Shown one piece after another: positions 35,201-45,080 of a DNA stretch of 64,000 nucleotides. This stretch comes from Henckelia pumila (Eukaryota > Streptophyta > Magnoliopsida > Lamiales > Gesneriaceae). Position 1 is the stretch's first letter. Each line of letters begins with the position of its first letter. Location: contig NC_133122.1 of NCBI RefSeq assembly GCF_033568475.1, positions 147,016,861 through 147,080,860 of the forward strand, read 5' to 3'. The notes under the pieces were generated by a model. It did not search any database. It was not told the DNA's origin and saw only the letters and a list, made by a program, of their open reading frames with translations. Both the position numbers and the translations under genes were made by a program.

Positions 35201-36268
35201 TATTTGTAGTGAACCATTATCAATTACAAAATTTTGAACAAAGAATCAAGTGGCTTGAAAATCCAAGTCACAGTTAGTTATTCAAGAAACCAGAGGAATG
35301 GCCAAAAGCAGGTAACAGTGAGGTGGAAAACGTAATTACTTGCACAGTGGATGATAACTTCACATTAGCACACATGAAAATGGAAAAAAGATAAAAGACA
35401 ACCATGAGAAAGAGAATGGCACACCGGTTTCTGCAGACGGCCACTTAAATAGAACCTCTCCCATCCTAAAACATCCTGAACCAAATCATGCATTCGGACA
35501 ACACCATACTTGAACCTCTAGAAAAGAATTTGCATAAAAATTTCAGAGCAAGTAAACAAAATTATCTGTAAGTAGTTCAAACATCCAAGTATATTTTAGC
35601 ACTCAAAATAATATAGATGAAATAGCCAAGAAATATTTTATCTAATAGAGCTTGTTTACCCTGTCGTTATGAGTTACAAATGGGTTGAAGTGTACGCCAA
35701 CCCCAATATCATCAGCAACATCAGTGATCTATCTAACCAAACATCACGTCAGAATAAAACAACCACCACTCGTGCTTCACCAAGGCACACCATATTTAAG
35801 ACGAGAAGATAAAAGCAGTACCAGTCGTGCTCCACCAAGGCGCACCATCCAAGACGCATAATGGCTCGGATTGTTTTTAAGATTCTTAATTTAAATAAGA
35901 ATATCATCCATCAGCGATAAAAATAAACACATTACAAAATTCAAGACAATGAAGAGATTCTTCGTTTCAAGGAACAATCCGCAATTACCTCTGCATGCCA
36001 TTGCTGGGGGTCTGCCACACCAAGAATGTAATCTATCATGGATGTCTGGAAAAACAAAACAAACATAAAAACCAATGAAGGTGTGTTGTTGGTAACTTCA
36101 AGAAAAGGAAAAGGAAAAGGAAAAGGAAAAGGAAAAGGAAAAGGACAAGGAAAAGGACACCTTGTCCAAATTGTTTGGATGGAGGGAGGACCCATAGATG
36201 CAGCAGAACTCAACTGGAGGAAGAATTTCTAGCAAACTTGTCAGCTCAAGTCTTTTGCCGTTATCCAT
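32222..36268 (-). CDS. TAM41: TAM41/MMP37, mitochondrial phosphatidate cytidylyltransferase
   Basis: Ten exons join to 330 residues: 36161-36268, 35989-36045, 35822-35884, 35660-35728, 35425-35517, 34304-34408, 34138-34215, 33563-33685, 33059-33164, 32222-32412. All borders are GT-AG and all codon phases close. The enzyme makes CDP-diacylglycerol from phosphatidic acid and CTP in the inner mitochondrial membrane, on the route to cardiolipin (family knowledge). Visible motifs: CCIYGSSLHP with the nucleotidyltransferase Gly-Ser, MIDYILGVADPQQWH, HYASWMVRLGGARL, GVGVHFNPFV, KYGVVRMHDL, ERFYLSGRLQKP, MYKPTLEEY and VSSARQVVAGLL at the C-terminus. Length and exon content fit plant orthologues. The N-terminus is short, so mitochondrial import may need an internal or additional signal. 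Confidence 0.93.
36102..36158. repeat. (AAAAGG)n microsatellite in TAM41 intron 1
   Basis: About nine hexamer units, the last ones varied to ACAAGG, sit immediately next to the exon 1 donor. On the transcript strand this is CCTTTT, i.e. a long pyrimidine run after a GT donor. Confidence 0.92.
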
Positions 36269-36989
36269 TCACTATCACTGCTACTTCTCAAAATGCAAAA
36301 ACTGCTACCGTAGTCCGTTTATATATATCTGATGGAAAAGCCCATTTATGTGAATAACTGATACCACAAACTAAAAATACATATTACGTTTGAATATACT
36401 ACGAGAACATTCGTCGAACAGGTTTCGTGCCTGGCTCGTTTTCAAGTTTCAACGATGCATGCATTCACGTTTGCCGATAAGTTATTAGACGAAAAGGGTT
36501 GGCTGTAACAAATAAATCATACAACCAACGTTAGGCAAATAGATTGGGTTGCCATGCCCATGATTGCTAGATGACAATAGAATGAGATATTCACCATTAC
36601 CTAAAGCAATACCAGTGGCAAGCCTTGCCAAGAAATATTCAGACAAAAATGTATGAGACGGCGGGGTTAAATCAAAATCAAGACGCCTTTTAACTCATCA
36701 ATTTCCCCCCGGGCCTTCCACACGCACATGCAAATACATCGACAACACAATTTAATTAATTTTTTTAAGGACTTTTTTTTTACACCTTGTATTTTCCTTC
36801 ATTTGGATTTTCTATTTTATCAATCCAGTTTATTATATTTGTTTTTTAGGTAATTTTAATTTTATTTTCGACCGAAGTGAGACGAAGTCAACATTGATGT
36901 GTCAAATCAACCTTTTCGATTAAAAAAAGGCACGTTGTAGATAACTTTCTAAATCAAACATAAGTTTCAATTTACTCACTATATTTGTC
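36269..36989. other. TAM41 upstream region
   Basis: There is no gene. It presumably holds the TAM41 promoter and 5' UTR. From about 36760 the DNA becomes AT-rich up to the pararetrovirus edge. No TATA box was assigned. Confidence 0.45.
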
Positions 36990-37015
36990 TTTCCGAAAAT
37001 GCTCTTGTCTTTATT

Positions 37016-38447
37016 TTAATCATTATTATTTCTTAAATTATCAAATGTGGAATCGGATTCAAAATCTGATTCACTTGATTCATCAAGATAATAAATATTT
37101 TCATCGTCGGATGAAAATTCAATTGTTTCTACTGGATAGAATCCAATAGTATATATTTCTTCAAGAAGTTTAACTTTATTTTTCTTTTCGTTTCGTTTTG
37201 GACATTCATTTGCATAATGACCTTCTTTATTGCACAATCAACATGTGCAGTTCTTTCCTTTACCTTTTGAGCAATGTGGTTTTTTTATTATCAAACTTTT
37301 TATAAAAAATTTTATAATAAGGTTTTCTGAAGAAATTCCTTCTAAATTTCTTTTTCTTATAGGGAATAAATTTTCTATTAAAAAATTTGTAAGGTTTATT
37401 TAATTTATTATGTTTCTGTCGTTTTAAATGTTTGTGTGACATGTTTGTTTTACAATCGTATTCTTTTACTGTGAATTCCATTTTGTCACAACAAAGTTTA
37501 TTGTTTTGTTTGTAAGATTTGGATATTCTTTTATTTAATGTTACTTCATGAAATTTCTTTGTTATAACATCTTTAATAAATTTAATAGCTCCTCCTAGTG
37601 TTTTGGCATAAACACTAGTTAAGAATTCATCTATTTATTGGTATATTAGGTATTTTATTAAAAATACTTAATTTATAATGCTCTTTTTTATCAGCATCTA
37701 TTAACTGATAATAGTTTGTTTCATAATCACATATAAATTCTTCTAGATAACATAGATTACATAATTTTATATTATCCAGAATAAAAATTGCTCTATTTTG
37801 TTCTATATTTTTTGCTACTAAATTAGCATCATTATTAGAAACTCCTAAAAATTCTTGGTACAAGACATCAACAAATAGTTCGAAATATCGATGTCCTGTC
37901 ATTTCTTGTGGTAGATTAATAATTACTAGGTTTTCAGCCCAAGTTCTTACTGCTCCTACCAGTGTCATTTTTATCATCTCATGAGTTAAAACTTGAATAT
38001 TCTCACTTTTGTCTAATAATGATGTTAATTGAATTTGTACTGATAGTTCATTTGCCCAATGATCTATCTTTGATTTTCTTTCTTTGGCTGTTGAACAACC
38101 TAAATCTAAGATATTATATTTCACAAATCTTGATGTTTTTGATTCTCAAAAATATCTCTAACATCTTTATAAGATCCAGAGTATTGGTCTCTGTTATATT
38201 TAAATTCTTCATCATCTCTTCCACCACTACCTTCTACATTCGTTCGTAGATTTAATCGTGGTCTAGAATCATCTTCATATTCTGATTCTGAAATATCCAT
38301 ATCTCTGTATTGTTCTGATTCCTGATGTGAATGATATAATTCTTCTGTATTTACTCTTATTTGTTCAAAATCAGATGAGTCTGTTTCACTAAACATCTCC
38401 ATACTTATGTTTGCCATAACTAAGGGGATTTCTATACCATGATTCAA
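37016..38447 (-). pseudogene. Endogenous caulimovirid coat protein, broken
   Basis: It is read in pieces: an acidic N-terminal region (38447-38121), a core (38124-37627), a strongly basic Lys/Arg/Phe/Tyr region (37481-37260) and a CCHC zinc knuckle followed by an acidic tail (37237-37016). Acidic start, basic domain, knuckle and acidic end is the standard caulimovirid coat layout. There are frame changes near 38121 and about 37500-37625, and a TGA inside the knuckle just before CNKEGHYANEC. Confidence 0.82.
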
Positions 38448-38682
38448 TTTTGAATGATGGTTCTTCTTCCATTTTCTTTTTTCCTTTATCTATTGGAAGA
38501 ACTTCTTTAAGATAGTTTAATATTTCATTACTATGTCTTTCCTGTTCAATTATTAATCTAGTCGTTGCTAAATCAATATATTCTTTGAAATTCTTCTCTA
38601 ATTCTTGTATTGATAGATTGATCTTATTGATATTATTTTTTAAATCTCCTAGATCTTTTTCTAATTTTATTAAGGACGTCAT
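38389..38682 (-). pseudogene. Small coiled-coil ORF of the pararetrovirus (virion-associated protein-like)
   Basis: The 97-residue frame has heptad-like Leu/Ile spacing over residues 1-65 and a KKKMEEE patch. It overlaps the coat frame by about 60 bp. Its place between movement and coat genes and its coiled coil recall the virion-associated protein. The role is inferred. Confidence 0.5.
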
Positions 38683-38775
38683 TGCGATGAGGTTGATTCA
38701 TTAACAATAGCTTGTTTAATTTTAAGAATATTTTGATTCATGGTTCCAATCTTTTCAAGAATATCTTCATCATTT

Positions 38776-39552
38776 CTAGCAAATGATAATGATCTTCTTG
38801 GTACAGACTGTTTTGTGATTTGGGAGGTCATGTGAACTCCATCTTTTATAGGGATTTATTTTTTCAATAAATGCTTTTCGAGGGTGTTCAATTTTTGTAA
38901 TATTTTCAAACATTCTTTCAACAGAAATAGTTGGTTTTGTTGAAATTATTCCTGTTTGAGAATTATTACTTATTGCTAAACCGACAACATAGTTTATATT
39001 GATCGGATGGTTTCCTGTTAATATAAGATTATTTCTATAAAAGTAATAATCTAATGTTAAAATGTCATTTATGTTTTTATCAAAAAGAGATATATTGTAT
39101 TGTGGATAAATACAAAATTTCATCTTTTTGTAACATAAGTTTCCTTCAATTTTTCCAAGGATAGAATCCTCAAAATTACGTATCCTTTTGTCACGAACTG
39201 TGATTTCAATTGGTGTATCTATTCCTTCTCGGTAGTGAGTTGATACTATTATTTCGATTCCTTCAATGTGAACATATTTCAGTTCAGATCGTTCTTTTTC
39301 ACTGGCTTTTGCCATGATGGTATCAATATCTTGAGTTGTTAATAACTTCAGAGTATTAGACCTTGATTCGTTATTTATTTTACAAGATCGTTCTTTTGTA
39401 CGAATCGAATAATAAATTAAATTTTTTCTGGGATTAATAAAATTTGAAATCTTGCTTAATATTCCTGGTTGGTCTATTAGATTTGTTTTTGAATTAGAAA
39501 ACCCTGTTTTCTGTATCTCAGCAAACTTATTCTGATTAAATATAATATTCAA
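38776..39552 (-). pseudogene. Endogenous caulimovirid movement protein (30K superfamily)
   Basis: An open frame of about 258 codons, still open upstream to about 39640 without an ATG. The central part (VHIEGIEIIVSTHYREGIDT, then DKRIRNFED and a YKKMKFCIYPQY strand) has the beta-rich pattern of 30K cell-to-cell movement proteins of pararetroviruses. It ends abruptly after a hydrophobic run, suggesting a frame change near 38776. The start is uncertain, as the frame lacks an ATG near its expected beginning. Confidence 0.75.
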
Positions 39553-39622
39553 ATTATACTCTTGGTTCTCTTCAGATTTATCAATCTGACTATTTTGATT
39601 TGGAATTGTTACTTCTGTTATT

Positions 39623-39835
39623 TTAACAGATGATAGAACTTCTTAATTTTCTTAAGGCTATTAAAAGCTTTTTTGTTGAATCTATCTGTTCTAATAAATT
39701 CTGAAAATCTTCGAAACTATCAATTGAAGATTGACAATTTTTAAGATGTTTCAAATTGTTTTCACAATTTTCTATATCAAAATTTATATTTTGAGAATAT
39801 AAATTAAAGATATTCATTTTTGTATTTTCATACAT
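39623..39835 (-). pseudogene. Short ORF after the primer site of the pararetrovirus
   Basis: The 70-codon frame, rich in Asn/Lys/Leu and probably helical, lies between the primer-binding site and the movement protein and overlaps the latter's frame. It may be a leader-proximal small ORF or a displaced part of the first viral ORF. Confidence 0.35.
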
Positions 39836-40152
39836 TTTTCATTTAGTAAAAATTGTTACTTTTATTATTTTGTTTTTGTTGATCGGATTTCGATAACAAA
39901 GTTTGTTCTTATTCATAACATATTTTTATGTCTTCAATTTCATCGTTTTCAGAAATTTGAATTATCATTTTTCAGTTGCTTGAAAAATGTTCTTTTTTAT
40001 GATTTTTGAAATAAAAGGTTTGGAGATCTTTTATTTTATTCCATAATTGATCTATTTGACGTAAATCTTTTAGTAAGATTATTTTATCAAATAAATTTTT
40101 AATCTCAATATATAAAGTTAATCCAGACATTAATAATCTGCTTTATTTAATC

Positions 40153-40164
40153 GCTCTGATACCA
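40153..40164 (-). other. Primer-binding site of the pararetrovirus
   Basis: On the minus strand TGGTATCAGAGC matches the initiator tRNA-Met complement at all 12 bases. It marks the conventional origin of the caulimovirid genome map and lies between the leader and the movement protein, as expected. Confidence 0.9.
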
Positions 40165-40978
40165 GGTTGCGGAATTCTTAATTCTTATGAATTTCTCATT
40201 CATGTTCTATGATGTTTTACAGATCTATGAATTTCTCATTCATGTTTTACAGATCTGATTTATTTATAACAGATAAATGTTTTCCGATTAATTTGGTTCC
40301 ATTCATAGGTTATTATTACAAATTTTAGTTGATAAATTGATTCAAATATGGTTAAATCAGAAGTATTCAAACGATATTCATGAAATGTATCATATTCATG
40401 ATCATCTTCTATTTCAAACCAGTTTTTTATTATTAATCTTACATTTCTTATAAAGGACGATGACATGATTAATGTATTTTGACTATTTCTTTAAATTAAG
40501 GGCTGCAGGAGATTTGGGAAGGTTACCTTGATTGAATGAGTCTTGGTTTTGAGCAGAGGCCAAATCCTTGCTTTCCCTTAACGATCACTTGATCAACTGG
40601 TACTTGCTTTATGGATTTCCAGGTTTACTCTAACCATGAATCTTCAATGGTTGACTTCCAACCTTATCCTTCTTACGCCCTGCTTGTTTAGTTATTAGTC
40701 ATAAGGCTTAATTTTGTTTCTGATTTTATGTTTCTTAGTTTTTGATAGTTTTCATATGTCTTATATGAACCAGATTGTAAGAAACTTAAGAAGAGAGAGA
40801 TACTAAAACTTCACTTCTCCATTTACAACACAAACATCTCCTTTTATAGGTGTGGAGAAACACATACAGTAGTAAAAATAAAGGAAGAGGGGGACCATAC
40901 TACATAATGGAAAATAGCTCATTTTACATCTGAGTGGATGCCTTTCACATGTGGTGTGGTCCACGATTTTATTTGTTT
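40165..40978 (-). promoter_or_regulatory. Pararetrovirus promoter and leader
   Basis: CCTATAAAAGGAG on the minus strand (TATA at about 40841-40850) is a 35S-like TATA context. About 650 nt of leader then run to the primer site, with short ORFs (for example 40466-40260) as in caulimovirid leaders. No as-1 TGACG pair was seen. Whether it still drives transcription is unknown. Confidence 0.6.
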
Positions 40979-42197
40979 TTACATTGTGTCACTTTCTGAA
41001 TCACTGGTACATTCGGACCATTTCTTTATTGGTTTGTCTTCTTTGACAGCTGGTTTGTCCTCTTTGACAGATGCTTCTTCTGTCTGAATGGGTTGAAAAT
41101 GTCCACATTTGTGAGTGGAAATCATTGTTCTTAGTCTTTGACATAGCATTTGTTGGGTTTCTCGGGTCATGTCAACTCTTGCTTCATAGATTGGAGCTTC
41201 GAATTGAGCTAACATGACTTGTTCTTTCTTTTGGATTGTCTCCTTGTGTTCAGTGGTTAATTAAATTTTACTGGTTGCAAAATTTATTTTAACCTTTGAG
41301 TTTCCATCAATCTTTCCTGTCTTTGAGATCATGTCAATCAATGTCTTTATTCTTATCTCAGGAAGTGTTGAGATATCCATTACTGGTTTCTCTTCATTTG
41401 ATCCTTCAAATAAGAACTTGTCTTTGTTTTTTCGACATTGAATGTATATCATCGGTTGATAGAATTTGTCATTTTCCCAATCTGGAAGGGTTGAATGAAT
41501 ACTTAATGTTAACACTGGTTCGTCCTTGAAGACTGCTTTCTTGAACTGGATAATACTATTTCTCAGTTGATATGAAAATAGTTCTATCTCTTGATTGTTG
41601 GGACTGACTTCCGCTTAATAATCCATTTGAAAAGAATCTTGCGACTTCATGCGCTAGAGCACCTTGTAGTGTTCTTGCTCTTGATATGCTCTGTGTGTCA
41701 CAAGTTTGTAGCCAAGATCCTGCAGATGGTTTGGCTATTCTCAAATAGTTTAGTGTTTCAAAGAATTCGATTTTGAGTTTTTTTGGAAAATTTGTTTTTT
41801 CAAAAATTGGTTTTTGTGGTCGCAGATTGACCATCTTTCTTTCTCTTGTTTCAAGGGCGCTTTAAAACGTCCTTTCTTCTTTTTCATTTTTCTCGGTGTT
41901 GGCTGTGACCACCGGTTCTTTCTTCTTTTATTTTTCTTTTCCTTTTTCTTTTTCTTTGTTATCAGTGTTGGCTGTGACCACTGATTGTTTTTCATTCATC
42001 TCCATTATTTTGTCAAATGGAGTTGCTAACTTGATTGGTGTTCTTAGTGAGGATGATGATGACGAGGTTGTCATCTTTTCTTTTATCCTCTGAATTTTTC
42101 CATTTATATTCTTTTTCCTTTGTTGAAGAATCTGAATTTCTTCATCTATGTCAATCAATTGTTCTTTTAATTGATCTAATTGCTCAATCCTGCACAA
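40979..42197 (-). pseudogene. Pararetrovirus ORF in the transactivator/inclusion-body position, fragmented
   Basis: Pieces at 42197-41928 (coiled coil then Ser-rich), 41995-41750 (Lys-rich), 41834-41556 (with a TLNYLRIAKPS segment), 41515-41261 and 41215-40979 cover one disrupted gene after RNase H and before the promoter. That is the place of the TAV/inclusion-body gene in caulimoviruses and relatives. Sequence support for TAV itself is limited, so the name rests mainly on position. Confidence 0.5.
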
Positions 42198-42202
42198 GAA
42201 AC

Positions 42203-42206
<4 letters not shown>

Positions 42207-42230
<24 letters not shown>
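42207..42230. repeat. (AT)n microsatellite in the pararetrovirus
   Basis: About 12 AT units lie immediately upstream of the transactivator-position ORF. Confidence 0.9.
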
Positions 42231-42233
<3 letters not shown>

Positions 42234-42357
42234 GGTTAGAAATTTAACTCTTCATCGTGAGTAATTCGGATAGTTTTATTATGCGTATCATTGCATTTAT
42301 GAATTCTTTTGCAAAATTAAACCAATCTTCATGAGATTGATTATTTTACTCATAGAG

Positions 42358-42535
42358 TAATTCATGTTTCTGAATATAAATCCCATTTCATCAATTTATA
42401 TTCCCCATGCTTTCTAAGGCATGTTTGGATGACTTGAAGTCATAAAATAATTCATGTTTTTTAATATAAATCTCATTTCATCAATTTATATTTCCCATTC
42501 TTTCTAAGGAATGTTCGGATGACTCGCAGTCATTT
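42358..42535 (-). repeat. Two-copy tandem repeat (90-bp period) at the 3' end of pararetrovirus pol
   Basis: TTCATGTTTCTGAATATAAA at 42361 recurs at 42451, and the copies stay alignable through AGTCAT with about 10 differences. Ninety bases is 30 codons. The duplication lies just past the RNase H domain. Confidence 0.85.
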
Positions 42536-42611
42536 TCTGGATCACTTAGGATCTCTTTTGTTATTCTGGTACTACGGATAGTATAATTTGGATGAAGTTA
42601 TCTAGTTAATG

Positions 42612-44502
42612 CGTCGGATAATGAATTGTTCGTTCCTTTGACATGCTGGATCTCGAACTGATAATGGTTCAATTCCAATTGTCATCTAATTAACCTTGCT
42701 GCATTTCTCCCTGCATTTCTTGATATTTTTCTTGTCTTGAAATATGTTAAATTCATATTATCCGTTCTTACTAAAACCGATTTAGAAATAAGATAAATCT
42801 CATAATTTCTAATTGTATATATTAAAGCTAATAATTCTTTTTCATTTGAATGATAATTTAGTTGTGCACCTTGAAAAGTTCCTGATGTATAATTACATAA
42901 TTCTTCATTATTCCTAGTAGCTGTTTTAGTAAGTTTTTCTAAATTTCTTTCTCCTGTATAAGCTTTTAAACATGCTCCCCAGTATTCATCTGAGGCGTCT
43001 GTTTCAATTATTATTATGTCTTTATTTGAAGAAAAATATAATTCGGGAAGATTACTAATTATCTTCTTTTTAATAGTATCAATATAATTAGTATCTTCTT
43101 TAGACCATTTCCACTTATAGTCTTGTTTAAGTTTTGCCTGAAGAGGTTTTTTGATTTCTGCAAGTTTCTTAATGTAATTTCCAGAATAAGTTAATAATCC
43201 TAAAAATCTTCTTAATTGATCTTTATCCTTGATTTCACTAGGAAAATCGTGAATTTTCTTAAGTATATGCTGTTGTAAACAATGTTTTTCTTCTTTTATT
43301 TGTAATCCTAAATAATTTATTTTTGTTTTAAACAATTGTGCTTTCTTTTCAGAAAGTATAATTCCATCTTTATGACAAATATCTAATACTGTCATGAGGT
43401 TTTTATAATGTTGATCTAGTGTTTTTGAATAAATTAATATGTCATCTATATAAACACAACAAAAATCTACATATGATTTAAAAGATTCATTCATATATCT
43501 TTGAAAGATACCTGGTGCTTGTTTAAGTCCGAAAGGTAATACAGTCCATTGATACTGTCATTTTAGACAACTGAATGATGTAAGTAATTGTGTTTGTGGT
43601 TCTAGCTGAATTTGCCAGAATCCTGATTTACAATCTAAACTGGAGAAATATTTCATTTCTCCTATATAAGATAGTAAATCATTCTTGTTTGGGATGTAAT
43701 ATTCATCCATAATTGTTGCATTATTTATTTTTCGATAATCAATTACCATTCTTTTCTTATCAGTGTCTTTCTTACTGACATAAAAGGCTGGTGAAGAGTG
43801 TGAACTTTTGCTTGGGATGATTATCTTAAGTTTTAGTAATTCTTGAACATCTTTTTTGAATATTTTTACATCATCATTTTCAGAACAAATATAATGAAAT
43901 TTCTTCATGATTTCTTTTTCATGATTAATTGTTAAAATATTTTCTATTTTTAGTTCTATTGGATTTGTATTTCGTTTATGAAAATTCTTTGTAAATCCTT
44001 CATTTCCTACACGAAATGTTGTTCGTATTTTAGGAATATAAATCATTGATGATCCTTTGTTTAAAGTTATGTGATTTTCAAATTGTGTAAAAGGAAGATA
44101 TTCTCTTAAAAAGTTATTTCCTATTATAATGTCCATTCCTGATTCTATTTGATATATAATGGGTATTACAAATTTTGTTTTCTCAATTTTTATTTTTAAT
44201 TTTTCTGCTACTGTATCAAGCATGATTATTGATCCATCTCCTATTCGAACTTTTAATCATTTATCATATTTCTTCCAATAATGATTTGGAAGTATATGTT
44301 TGCTTCCTAAACACATACTTGCTCCTGTATCAACATAAGCATGTATATGATATGGTTTATATTCTTTGATTTTAATTTGAATTTTTATATTTATACTATT
44401 TGGATTAGTTTTGTTTTTATTATCCATTCTCTCATTTTTTTTAAAGAATTTTAAGAGATAAGGGTATAATTGGTATTTATAAACAAAAGTTTCTCTCTCC
44501 AA
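42612..44502 (-). pseudogene. Pararetrovirus protease-RT-RNase H, three in-frame TGA stops
   Basis: One frame carries aspartic protease (VDTGASM, about 44320), RT (SSLDCKSGFWQ, then YIDDILIYS about 43435-43460) and RNase H (IETDASDEYWGA about 42995-43015; a central Glu in SNEKELLAL; an RTDNMN segment). It is interrupted by TGA at 44257-44259, 43558-43560 and about 42682, with no frame change in 1.8 kb. The sequence after the last stop still reads as the end of RNase H. The RT and RNase H acidic residues are conserved. It belongs to Caulimoviridae, not Ty3: there is no integrase. Confidence 0.9.
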
Positions 44503-44520
44503 GGAGTTGAAAGTAAATTT

Positions 44521-45070
44521 TATTTATGTAGGGATTTATAAATAAGTTATAAATTGGTTTAGGGAGTGATTGGCAATTAACCCTTAAAAAAACTAAAATT
44601 GTCAATTATTAGAATATGTATAACTAAAAATGAAATTTGGATGAAAATAACTAAAATTATCAATATTAGAAGACACATGGTTAAAAGTAAAATTTGAAGG
44701 ACAGATAACAAAAATCATAAAGCGGCAAAATTACAAGATAAACAAACAATTTTCCCATTTCTTGTTTATATTATATCATTTTTATCAGTATTATATCATT
44801 ACCTTAAAATAATGATAAGAAGCTATAAAATATTGATGTATTCAATGTTCCGCAGGAAAAGTGCAATTTTAGTTTCTATATTTTAGTACTATATATAAAC
44901 GTTTTTTTGTTATTAAACATTCTAACACTAAATTTTTATTCGTTAAAACATTTAAAATCATCATAAAATTATTCTTCAAATGATATGGATATAATATATC
45001 AACAAAAAAAAATTAATTACCCAATTAATGAATAAAAACTCAATACTAATATATACTAATTAGGTTAATA
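44521..45070. other. AT-rich flank, nothing recognised
   Basis: No gene or clear element is seen. It borders the pararetrovirus on one side and a Mutator-like element on the other. Confidence 0.5.
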
Positions 45071-45080
45071 TTATTTTAAT

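Larger units (their letters stand above)
36990..44520 (-). mobile_element. Endogenous pararetrovirus (Caulimoviridae), genome-length and circularly permuted
   Basis: Read on the minus strand, this 7.5-kb block holds protease-RT-RNase H (44502-42612), a transactivator-position ORF set (42197-40979), promoter and leader (40978-40165), a Met-tRNA primer site (40164-40153), movement protein (39640-38776), a small coiled-coil ORF and coat protein (38447-37016). On a circle this is the caulimovirid order MP-CP-PR-RT-RH-TAV. The junction between coat protein and pol is the linear break point. Size fits a single genome. There are many stops and frameshifts, so it is an old, non-functional copy. Genus was not assigned. 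No LTRs or TSD are visible. Confidence 0.9.

Noticed and set aside
40153-40164. tRNA gene at the Met-tRNA complementary match
   Set aside because: Only the 12-base primer complement is present, with no tRNA body.
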